Below, piece after piece: positions 14,988-20,659 of a DNA stretch of 20,659 bases. The position numbers and the translations under genes were made by a program. The first letter of the stretch is position 1. Every line of letters starts with the position of its first letter. Source of the DNA: CAZMVY01 sp964617875 (GTDB taxonomy: Bacteria; Planctomycetota; Phycisphaerae; UBA1845; PWPN01); contig CAZUAI010000094.1 of assembly GCA_964617875.1 (NCBI GenBank), positions 1 through 20,659 of the forward strand, given 5' to 3'. Under the pieces are notes generated by a model. The model made no database searches and had not been told where the DNA came from. It saw only the letters and a program-made list of their open reading frames with translations.

Positions 14988-15009
14988 CTCGGCGGATCCC
15001 TCTGCCGAG
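14988..15009. promoter_or_regulatory. Inverted repeat, candidate enhancer site for a sigma54 activator
   Basis: CTCGGC (14988-14993) and GCCGAG (15004-15009) are a perfect dyad with a 10-nt spacer. Its centre lies about 100 bp upstream of the predicted flp transcription start, the usual range for an NtrC-type enhancer. The protein that binds it is unknown; the Fis-type activator encoded nearby is the obvious candidate. Confidence 0.4.
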
Positions 15010-15587
15010 ATCCCTTTTTCCTGAGTGCCGTCCGGCGGCGCTGTCTGGCGATCCGCGCGAACGGCGACTGTGCAGCCTGTCACCCCGCCCCGTAGGTCAC
15101 GACACGGCGGTCAGCAGTACCTGGCTTGTTCTTCGAACTTCCGCTCCAGCCATCGGCGAACGACACCATCAACATAAGAAACGAATCTTCGGCGGGCAAG
15201 CGAATCGCGCACTTTTTTCCCCCATCCGTGGTTTTTTTGTGTTTTCGCGGCCGACAGCGCTGAGAACACGGCGATTATCGGCGAAGCGGACGCGAAGATC
15301 GTCTGCCGGAGCCGCCGCTGCGGGCCGCTACAACCGTCGCCTGTTGCCTGACCGGCATAACGCGACGGGCCGAGACGCCGTTGCGGGGCGTGCGTGTCTG
15401 ATAAGAGGCGAATCCGCTGTACTGGCAACGCGGGCCGCGACCGGAATTCCTGGTGCATTCGGGGACGGCTTCCGGCTCGGCGGTGCGGGCAGGGAATCGA
15501 ACCCGACCCGCGCAACGGGACCCGCTCAGAACCGCCGCCAACCGGCGGGGCTTCTCGTCTTCTTGCCGTCGCCGCTCCGACGACCGC
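15010..15587. other. Gene-free stretch upstream of the pilus promoter
   Basis: I see no supported gene. Two features stand out. T-tracts at 15213-15218, 15232-15238 and 15242-15245 form an AT-rich patch in otherwise GC-rich DNA. A hairpin at 15485-15511 (GCGGG...CCCGC with an inner GGG/CCC) has the 7-nt loop TTCGATT on the minus strand, like a tRNA T-loop, but no cloverleaf can be completed around it. An open frame at 15111-15515 (-) has mixed third-position use and no family resemblance. Confidence 0.5.
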
Positions 15588-16244
15588 TCACAGCCACCGG
15601 TGCTTGTGCCGGTAGTACACCGGCTCGCGATGCGGGAAACGCTTCTTGTACTGCTTGTAGCGGGCCAGCCAGCGGCGGTAGAGGGCGTCGGGCGTGCGGA
15701 TCCGCCGGTGGGGAAAGTCGATCAGATACTGCTCCACCGCCCAGACGTTCCGTTCCGACAGCCGCCAGTTCACGCCGCGGATGTCCCGCAAGTCGGCGAC
15801 CGCGTAGCCGTTCACCCGCCCGGTGAGATCGACAAACGGCTCCATGTAATCGCGCACCAGGTCCTCCACGGACGCGAACACCGGTTTGCGGCCGTGGAGC
15901 CCGGGGCAGCGCGAACGGCCGACCGTGCCCCAGCGGCCGCGATGCTGGAAAAGAAACACGACGTGATCGAGATTGTCCACCGAGGTGACGTCGAGTACGA
16001 GCGGCGGATACCCGTGCTGCTCGAGGATCGTCGCCGCGGTGAGTGCCCCTTCGAGACAGTGCGCCGTTCCATGCCGGACGACGCCGCGGAACGTGCGGAG
16101 CGTCTCGCCGTCCCTCTCGAAGTTGTAGGGAAGGGCACGGAGATATCGCTGCACCTCGACAGGCGTGCGGAGCCGCCGGATGAGCCTCCGTTCGCTCGGG
16201 CGGAACAGGGACAGGTCGGGCGCGGTCAGGGCGGCTGGGCTCAC
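15588..16244 (-). CDS. Transglutaminase-like (Cys-His) protein of unknown function
   Basis: The 218-residue protein has the marks of a transglutaminase/papain-like fold. RHGTAHCLEGALTAATILEQHG places a Cys (about 63) at the start of a helix, and NLDHVVFLFQHRGRWGTVGRS places a His (about 94) in the next strand, with acidic residues nearby that could complete a triad. Similar proteins with HCLEGA, DHVVFLF and GRWG blocks are, as I recall, widespread and uncharacterised. No signal peptide is visible; the C-terminus is very basic (YKQYKKRFPHREPVYYRHKHRW). The GTG start at 16244 overlaps the TGA stop of the sigma54 activator (GTGA), so translation is probably coupled. That links it to the regulator, possibly as a protease or amide-modifying enzyme acting on it or on the pilus, but this is speculation. 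The fold call is moderately sure, the function unknown. Confidence 0.72.
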   Translation of the reverse strand: MSPAALTAPDLSLFRPSERRLIRRLRTPVEVQRYLRALPYNFERDGETLRTFRGVVRHGTAHCLEGALTAATILEQHGYPPLVLDVTSVDNLDHVVFLFQHRGRWGTVGRSRCPGLHGRKPVFASVEDLVRDYMEPFVDLTGRVNGYAVADLRDIRGVNWRLSERNVWAVEQYLIDFPHRRIRTPDALYRRWLARYKQYKKRFPHREPVYYRHKHRWL

Positions 16245-17743
16245 TCGGACTTCTCGATGTTGTACTTCTTGATGCGATACCGCAGGTTGTCGCGCGAGAT
16301 GTTGAGCGCCCGGGCGGCCTTGGACTGGTTCCAATCGGCCTCCTTCAGCGCCTTGACGATCATGGCCTTCTCGTAGCCCCAGAGGCCCGTCTCGCCCTTG
16401 ACGGTCATCACGGTCTCGTCGCCGCCGGTGATCTCGCGCGGCAGGTGCGCCGCCGTCATCCGCCCTCCGTCCGACAGCAGCACGGCCCGCTCGATCACGT
16501 TCTGCAGCTCGCGGATGTTGCCCGGCCAGTCGTAACCGGTCAGCATCGCCATGGCATCCTCGCCGACCTCCGGCGCCGGCAGGCCGAGGTCCGTCGCCGC
16601 GCGCCGCACGAAGTGGCCGACAAGCGCCGGAATGTCCTCCCGCCGGTTGCGCAGCGGCGGCAGCGAGATCGGGAAGACGTTCAGGCGGTAGTAGACATCC
16701 TCGCGGAACTCGCCCTTCTCCATCGCCGCCCGGAGGTCGCGGTTCGTTGCCGCGATGATGCGGACGTCGCAGGCGACGGTTCGCGTGCCGCCGACGCGGA
16801 CAAACTCCCGCTCCTGGAGCACGCGGAGCAGCTTGACCTGCGTGGACACGCTGATGTCGCCGATCTCGTCGAGAAAGAGCGTCCCGTTGTCGGCCAGCTC
16901 GAAACGGCCCGCCTTCTGCGCGACCGCACCGGTAAAGGCGCCTTTCTCGTGCCCGAACAGCTCGCTCTCGAGCAGCGTTTCCGGCAGCGCCGCGCAGTTG
17001 ATCGCGATGAACGGCTTCTCGCGCCGCGGCGAGTTCGCGTGAATGAACCGCGCCATCATCTCCTTGCCCGTGCCCGTGTCGCCGAGCAGCAGGACCGTCG
17101 CGTTGCTCCCGGCGACGCGGTTGCAGAGATCGAGGCACCGCCGCAGCGCGTCGCTCTGCCCGATGATCTGTTCGTTCAGCCGCATCGTCTCGCGGAGCCC
17201 GCGGTTCTCCTGCCGCAGCCGCTCATGGGCCTGCGCGTTGACGGCCCCCATCGCCGCGAGGTTCGCGAAGACCTGGAGCAGCTCCACGTCCTCGTCGGTG
17301 AAGTTTTCCTTCCCGACGCGGTTGAGCACCTCGACAACGCCGATCGTCTCGTTGTTGCGGATCAGCGGCGCGGCGATGAGGCCGCGCGTGATGAAGCTGC
17401 TCTTTTCGTCGATGCCCTTGAAGAACGCCTTCTCGTTGCGGACGTCCGTGACGATGACGGGGCGTCCCGTAGCGGCCACCTTGCCGGCGACGCCGAGGTT
17501 GGCGTCGAACTCCTCCCCGAGCAGCATCTCCCCGCGGTCGCCGATCGCCGCCATGAAGACCAGCTTGTTCCGGCGGCGGTCGAGCAGCAGGACGCTGCTG
17601 GCCTCCGCCTGCATCACCATCGCGGCGGACCGGGCGATGGCTTCCAGCGTGCGTTGCAGGTCGAGCGAGGCGTTGATGGCGGCGGACGCCTCGATGAGGG
17701 CCGCCATCGTGCTTTGCGGGAGCGGACGGTGTTCCGGCTGCAT
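16241..17743 (-). CDS. sigma54-dependent activator with GAF sensor domain
   Basis: This is an enhancer-binding protein that uses ATP to open sigma54 promoters. Of 500 residues, about 18-170 form a GAF domain (VMQAEASSVLLLDRRRNKLVF, GVAGKVAATGRPVIVTDV), followed by a short coiled linker. The AAA+ domain spans about 193-425, with Walker A GDTGTGKE (221-228), an intact GAFTGA loop (268-273), Walker B TLFLDE (288-293), and VRIIAATNRDL with its sensor residues. A Fis-type helix-turn-helix lies at 459-494 (NQSKAARALNISRDNLRYRIKKY). It has no receiver domain, so a ligand or redox signal sensed by GAF is more likely than phosphorylation. I use the ATG at 17743 (weak ACAGG upstream); starts at 17815 or 17821 would add about 25 residues without homology, and 17707 is also possible. 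Its probable target is the flp promoter nearby. Confidence 0.92.
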   Translation of the reverse strand: MQPEHRPLPQSTMAALIEASAAINASLDLQRTLEAIARSAAMVMQAEASSVLLLDRRRNKLVFMAAIGDRGEMLLGEEFDANLGVAGKVAATGRPVIVTDVRNEKAFFKGIDEKSSFITRGLIAAPLIRNNETIGVVEVLNRVGKENFTDEDVELLQVFANLAAMGAVNAQAHERLRQENRGLRETMRLNEQIIGQSDALRRCLDLCNRVAGSNATVLLLGDTGTGKEMMARFIHANSPRREKPFIAINCAALPETLLESELFGHEKGAFTGAVAQKAGRFELADNGTLFLDEIGDISVSTQVKLLRVLQEREFVRVGGTRTVACDVRIIAATNRDLRAAMEKGEFREDVYYRLNVFPISLPPLRNRREDIPALVGHFVRRAATDLGLPAPEVGEDAMAMLTGYDWPGNIRELQNVIERAVLLSDGGRMTAAHLPREITGGDETVMTVKGETGLWGYEKAMIVKALKEADWNQSKAARALNISRDNLRYRIKKYNIEKSE

Positions 17744-17981
17744 GTCTTGAACCTGTAACGCAGGGGCCGGGCCACGAAATCGGACCTTCAGCCAAACGAC
17801 CGGCAAGCGTACCATCGGCACGCCGCGAGGGCAAAACCATACTCAGAAGGGGGCGGCGATCGGGGGCGGCCGGCGTGGGTTTGTGGCGGTCCCGCCGGCG
17901 GCGGGGCTCTCGCGGCTTGCTCGTAACCTCCTTTCGCAGCGAAGGAAACGGCCGTGCGCCATCGGATCCCGGCGAGGGGAA
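17744..17981. other. Divergent intergenic region between the two regulator genes
   Basis: This lies between the minus-strand sigma54 activator and the plus-strand ECF sigma gene. I see no gene. A near-palindrome CCTTTCGC-AG-CGAAGG at about 17930-17945 could be a binding site. No clear promoter for the activator gene was found; a TATGGT at about 17837-17842 on the minus strand is only a weak -10. Confidence 0.4.
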
Positions 17982-18009
17982 TTGACCCGCCCCGGGGCAA
18001 CGGTATTAT
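17982..18009 (+). promoter_or_regulatory. sigma70-type promoter of the ECF sigma gene
   Basis: TTGACC (17982-17987) and TATTAT (18004-18009) are separated by 16 nt, close to consensus at both boxes. Transcription would start near 18016, about 66 nt before the GTG start. The sigma gene therefore appears to be expressed from a housekeeping promoter rather than only by itself. Confidence 0.7.
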
Positions 18010-18081
18010 GAACCTCAGCGTGACGCAAACCCTGCAAACCTCGAACCCGCCGATTCGGCTGTCGTAAGGACTGTTGGACCG

Positions 18082-18678
18082 GTGAACGCGCCAAGCGATG
18101 AACAGCTTCTGGCCGAGTATCTCGCCGGCAAGGCCGAAGCGTTCGAACTTCTGGTCAGACGGCATGGCGAGGAGCTGTTTCAGTTTCTGGCGCGGTTCAT
18201 CGGCAACGCGGCCAGTGCGGAGGATGTCGTCCAGGAGACGTTTCTCCAAGTCCATCTGTCCGCGGGCCAGTTCGACCGCGAGCGCCGTTTCAAGCCGTGG
18301 CTCTTCACCATCGCGGCGAACAAGGCGCGGGATCTCTTGCGGGGTCGCGCCCGTCGGCCCGAAGTGCCGCTGGATGCGTACGTAGGACCGGGTGACGAAG
18401 AGGGCGGCCAGCGATTTCTGGATTTCCTGGCCGACGCGTCGCAGGCCCCGGAAGCGGCGATGCAGGAGGAAGAGAAACGGGAACTCGTGGAACGTGTGGT
18501 CCGTGAGATGCCCGCGCATCTCCGGGAAGTGCTGGTACTGGGGTACTATCATCGGTTTCCGTACAAGGAGATGGCCGAGATTCTCAGCATCCCGCTGGGC
18601 ACCGTGAAGAGCCGGCTGCACGCCGCCGTGGGCCATTTCGGCCAGGCATATCACGCGGCCGTACGTATGAAGGTGTGA
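18082..18678 (+). CDS. ECF-family RNA polymerase sigma factor
   Basis: This is a group 4 (extracytoplasmic function) sigma factor that would direct RNA polymerase to a small regulon. The 198-residue protein has region 2 at about 10-85 (FELLVRRHGEELFQFLARFIGN, SAEDVVQETFLQVH, RRFKPWLFTIAANKARDLLR) and region 4 at about 135-190 (LREVLVLGYYHRFPYKEMAEILSIPLGTVKSRLHAAV), with an acidic linker between. No extra C-terminal domain is present. The GTG at 18082 is the first in-frame start; TAAGGA lies 11 nt upstream, a slightly long spacing. The next gene, 64 nt downstream, looks like its membrane-bound anti-sigma factor. The target promoters cannot be read from this window. Confidence 0.94.
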   Translation: MNAPSDEQLLAEYLAGKAEAFELLVRRHGEELFQFLARFIGNAASAEDVVQETFLQVHLSAGQFDRERRFKPWLFTIAANKARDLLRGRARRPEVPLDAYVGPGDEEGGQRFLDFLADASQAPEAAMQEEEKRELVERVVREMPAHLREVLVLGYYHRFPYKEMAEILSIPLGTVKSRLHAAVGHFGQAYHAAVRMKV

Positions 18679-18742
18679 GCGATTGCCGGCGCCCCTGCGC
18701 GCCGTGCGTGAGGACAGAGGTTCGCCGGATTCGTGAGTGGTC

Positions 18743-19756
18743 ATGAGTGAGCCGTTGGAAACGTCCGAATCGCTGATCGATCTGCACCTGGGGCGGCTGT
18801 CGCCGGAGGAGGCTGAGCGGCTCCAGGCCCGAATCGCTGGCCTGCCGGAACTGGAGGCCCGGAGCCGGCGTTGCCGCGAGCTGCTGAACGCCCTGGAGTC
18901 GTGCGAAGCGCCGCCGACGCCGAGCGACCTGGTGGAGCGGGTGCTGGACCGTGTCGCACGGTCGCAGGCACTGATTCCGTTTCCGGCGGCCGGTTCCTCG
19001 TCGGAGGGCGGCCTGCCGAGCGGCATCGAGAGGGGCGGCCTGCGGACGCCGATCCTGGCGCTTCGCGAGTTGATTACGATTGCGGCGTGCGTGGCCCTGT
19101 TCCTGGGCGTTCTGGTGCCGGGTTTCTACAAGGCGCGGGAGACGAGCCGCCGGAGCGTGTGCCGGCAGAATATGCAGCAGGTGTACGGGGGGCTCGCGTC
19201 TTATGCGCAGACGCACGCCGGCTTCCTTCCGAACGCCGGGGCGGTTCCGGGCGGGTCGTGGCTTCGCGTGCGGATCCCCGGCGTCCTGCGGGCGAGCAAC
19301 ACGCGCCACGCGTATCTGCTCGTTCGCGACGGCTTCGTGAATGCGCGGGCGTTCGTCTGCCCTGCCGCGGGCGGAGTCGTCATGCGGGCGGACGACTACC
19401 GGGCCGCGGATGACTTCGCGGAACCGGGCAACTGCACCTACAGCCTCCAGAACAGCAACGTGGCCAGGCCCCTGCCGTTGAGCCGGTTGCCGGGACAGAT
19501 GGTCTATTTCGGCGACGGCAACCCCAGCTTCAACACGTACGGCGTCCACTACATCGATCCGACGGCGCTCGAGAACTCGAGCGCCCACAACGTGAACGCG
19601 GGGCAGAACGTCCTGTACCTCGACGGGCGAACCGGCTGGGCCACGAGGCCCACCGTCGGCGTCAACAACGACCACATCTACCGGGCCGGGGCGCTCGCGC
19701 GGTACATCGGGGTCGAGGTGCCCCAGTCGCCCACCGACACGTTCCTCGTTCCGTAG
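18743..19756 (+). CDS. Putative membrane anti-sigma factor with prepilin-like extracytoplasmic domain
   Basis: The 337-residue protein has three parts. Residues 1-75 (LIDLHLGRLSPEEAERLQARIAGLPELEARSRRCRELL) resemble an anti-sigma domain but lack the zinc HxxxCxxC motif. A single membrane helix lies at about 110-129. The outer part begins FYKARETSRRSVCRQNMQQVYGGLASYAQTH, very like the start of G-type prepilins of planctomycetes and relatives (ARExxRRxxCxxNLxQ...), and ends with SAHNVNAGQNVLYLDGRTGW, an H-x-DG signature of that group (His282, Asp294-Gly295). There is no prepilin leader, because the anti-sigma part takes its place. Position right after the ECF gene supports a sigma/anti-sigma pair. 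The ATG at 18743 is preferred over GTG 18737; neither has a good ribosome binding site. The domain reading is inferred; the gene itself is secure. Confidence 0.75.
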   Translation: MSEPLETSESLIDLHLGRLSPEEAERLQARIAGLPELEARSRRCRELLNALESCEAPPTPSDLVERVLDRVARSQALIPFPAAGSSSEGGLPSGIERGGLRTPILALRELITIAACVALFLGVLVPGFYKARETSRRSVCRQNMQQVYGGLASYAQTHAGFLPNAGAVPGGSWLRVRIPGVLRASNTRHAYLLVRDGFVNARAFVCPAAGGVVMRADDYRAADDFAEPGNCTYSLQNSNVARPLPLSRLPGQMVYFGDGNPSFNTYGVHYIDPTALENSSAHNVNAGQNVLYLDGRTGWATRPTVGVNNDHIYRAGALARYIGVEVPQSPTDTFLVP

Positions 19757-20010
19757 CCCGCATCGAGCGCGGGAGACTGGCGACCGTTCGACAACGCATT
19801 GCATACTGCGGATCGGGGCCTTCCTGGGCCGCCGGGCAGTGACCGCTGTGCAGGGCGAGCCAATGCTCCCAATCGGCGCCGACCGCCTGGCCAATGCGTT
19901 TGGGGCCCATACCTCGTCGCAAGACCGAACCTGCTCGCGGCACTGTTGAGGCCGGTCCACGCCTGACAACAGACGCATACGTGTTTCGGTGACAGGATGA
20001 GGTATCGGCT
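19757..20010. other. Gene-free stretch after the anti-sigma gene
   Basis: No supported gene. A short stem CCCGC/GCGGG lies just after the anti-sigma stop codon but has no T-run, so termination here is uncertain. The rest shows no feature I recognise. Confidence 0.4.
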
Positions 20011-20191
20011 TGTCAACAGAAGGGGCTGATTGGGGTGCATGGCCGTATGGGCGAAAGAGGCCAGGAACCCTTGCCGGACAGACGGAACACCGTGTTCACG
20101 GGAAGCAAACGCCCTGACGGGCTTGGCCCCGGGCAAGAAAGCCTCCTGCCCCCGTGCCTGCGTGCAGGAACGGCCATGCAGCCGGATGGTC
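20011..20191. repeat. Dispersed structured repeat, copy B
   Basis: This is the second copy of the element at 2821-3002, in the same orientation and starting with the same TGTCAA. The outer stem is perfect here: TGCATGGCCG (20037-20046) pairs with CGGCCATGCA (20171-20180). Inner pairings are CTTGCC/GGCAAG, the dyad GAACACCGTGTTC, a GCCC-TGAC-GGGC hairpin, and CCTG-CGTG-CAGG. In copy A the last of these reads CCTG-CGTG-CGGG, keeping the pairing as U-G. It lies at the start of a repeat-rich segment. Confidence 0.8.
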
Positions 20192-20253
20192 ACCCTCCTC
20201 CCGTCCTTCTCCCTGGGAGGGAGAGGAGCCATCCAACTCCCCTCCCTGAGACA

Positions 20254-20271
20254 GGGAGGGGATGGGGAGGG
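20254..20271 (+). other. G-quadruplex-type motif, first copy
   Basis: GGGAGGGGATGGGGAGGG has four G-runs of at least three with 1-2 nt loops, fitting the standard intramolecular quadruplex pattern. A second identical copy is at 20411-20428. Confidence 0.55.
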
Positions 20272-20410
20272 TCGATCCGCTTCGCCGGTCCGCGGTTGAA
20301 ATCGGTCACCCTCACCCCGTTCCTCTCCCTGCGAGGGAGAGGGGGCCGACAAGCTGGTGGGCGAACCCGCGGAGTACCGCGGAACCGCCCACCCTACCTC
20401 TCCTGAGACA

Positions 20411-20428
20411 GGGAGGGGATGGGGAGGG
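20411..20428 (+). other. G-quadruplex-type motif, second copy
   Basis: This is identical to the motif at 20254-20271, carried in the second direct repeat on the same strand. Confidence 0.55.
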
Positions 20429-20514
20429 TCGATCCGCTTTGCCGGTCCGCGGTTGAAATCGGTCACCCTCACCCCGTCCCTCTCCCTGGAATGGGAGAGG
20501 GGTGCACGGCGACG

Positions 20515-20655
20515 CCGACGGAGGACTGGCGTTTCGGGTACGATGGGTATAACGTGGTTCTCGTGCTGGACGGCAAGAACAGCAACGCGACGACGAAGAA
20601 GTATACTGGCTCTTCTCCCGAAAGCGCACCGGGTCGAGGCGGTGTCCATAAGTAG
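20515..20655 (+). pseudogene. Fragment resembling an RHS-repeat protein
   Basis: In one frame the DNA reads EDWRFGYDGYNVVLVLDG followed by KNSNATTKKYT, which resembles the late RHS/YD-repeat region (typically F-YDG-N-V--LD ... ----YTWG-DLSG). After KKYT the frame leaves the family pattern and stops at 20653. A TGG (Trp) appears immediately in the +2 frame, as if one base had been lost. No start codon, ribosome binding site or upstream RHS sequence exists; the DNA before it is the hairpin array. I read it as a decayed remnant of a large RHS gene, perhaps cut by repeat insertion. The similarity is short, so it stays tentative. Confidence 0.5.
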
Positions 20656-20659
20656 TTGA

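Larger units (their letters stand above)
20188..20503. repeat. Array of three hairpin repeat units
   Basis: Three copies of a unit starting GGTCACCCTC and running into an inverted repeat of CCTCTCCC with GGGAGAGG start at 20188, 20304 and 20461. The middle stem (CCTCTCCCT-GCG-AGGGAGAGG) is a perfect 9 bp. A segment of about 99 nt is repeated directly and almost identically: 20245-20343 and 20402-20500. It also contains a CCTG-AGA-CAGG hairpin and a shared GATCCGCTT-GCCGGTCCGCGGTTGAAATC-type stretch. Elements of this style are interspersed intergenic repeats in some GC-rich bacteria; the family name is not assigned. Confidence 0.85.

Noticed and set aside
15111..15515. A 134-codon minus-strand frame upstream of the pilus promoter
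   Set aside because: Third codon positions are mixed, unlike the strongly G/C-ending real genes nearby, and the peptide is Arg-rich without family resemblance. The last 35 residues look slightly more protein-like but not enough to call.
15481..15560. A possible tRNA on the minus strand, suggested by GGGTTCGATTCCC
   Set aside because: The expected 5' acceptor strand and the D and anticodon arms are absent; only a T-arm-like hairpin can be formed.
16245..17138. Upstream extension of the transglutaminase-like frame into the sigma54 activator
   Set aside because: The extension is the out-of-frame reading of the activator gene (Arg/Pro/Gly-rich). The GTG overlapping the activator stop is the sensible start.
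19678..20649. A 323-codon open frame on the minus strand
   Set aside because: It reads through the dispersed repeat and the hairpin array, giving Pro/Ser/Arg-rich repeated peptides; its start lies in the RHS-like remnant and its end runs antisense to the anti-sigma gene.

Overview
The window is GC-rich bacterial chromosome and reads most like a planctomycete (Planctomycetota). This assignment is an inference. It rests on an ECF sigma factor paired with a membrane protein whose outer part resembles a G-type prepilin ending in an H-x-DG-like motif, on the G|PTATEY Flp pilin, and on the general codon and GC style. No rRNA gene is present to settle it.

Left part (1-2826): a complete class A RNase P RNA gene (rnpB, +, 65-538) with a TACAAT -10 box at the right distance. 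It is followed by three minus-strand housekeeping genes: rplM (L13) and rpsI (S9), which share a sigma70-type promoter and end at an intrinsic terminator, and then argC (arginine biosynthesis). Next comes a gene-free stretch (2738-3426) that holds one copy of a dispersed, structured repeat and the promoter of a plus-strand alkaline-phosphatase-superfamily hydrolase (3427-5127).

Middle (5168-14924): one minus-strand Tad (tight adherence / Flp type IVc pilus) gene cluster. In transcription order it is flp pilin, prepilin peptidase, tadE, cpaB/rcpC, cpaC/rcpA secretin, cpaE/tadZ, cpaF/tadA ATPase, tadB and tadC. The 56-residue pilin gene (14676-14846) is easy to miss. Upstream of it lies a close match to a sigma54 (-24/-12) promoter, and about 100 bp further up an inverted repeat in the position expected for an enhancer. 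Several intergenic gaps of the cluster contain strong GC hairpins that could set the relative amounts of pilin and assembly machinery.

Right part (15588-19756): a GAF-AAA+-Fis sigma54 activator with an intact GAFTGA motif. Its stop codon overlaps the GTG start of a transglutaminase-like (Cys-His) protein of unknown function. Diverging from them, with its own promoter, is an ECF sigma factor followed by a one-pass membrane protein that looks like an anti-sigma factor fused to a prepilin-like domain. The simplest reading is that this is the control block for the pilus: the sigma54 activator drives the flp promoter, and the ECF pair reports on an envelope or surface signal.

Right end (19757-20659): no intact gene. 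It holds the second copy of the dispersed repeat, a three-unit array of CCTCTCCC/GGGAGAGG hairpins with two G-quadruplex-type motifs, and a broken fragment resembling an RHS-repeat protein. This looks like an accessory or decaying segment.
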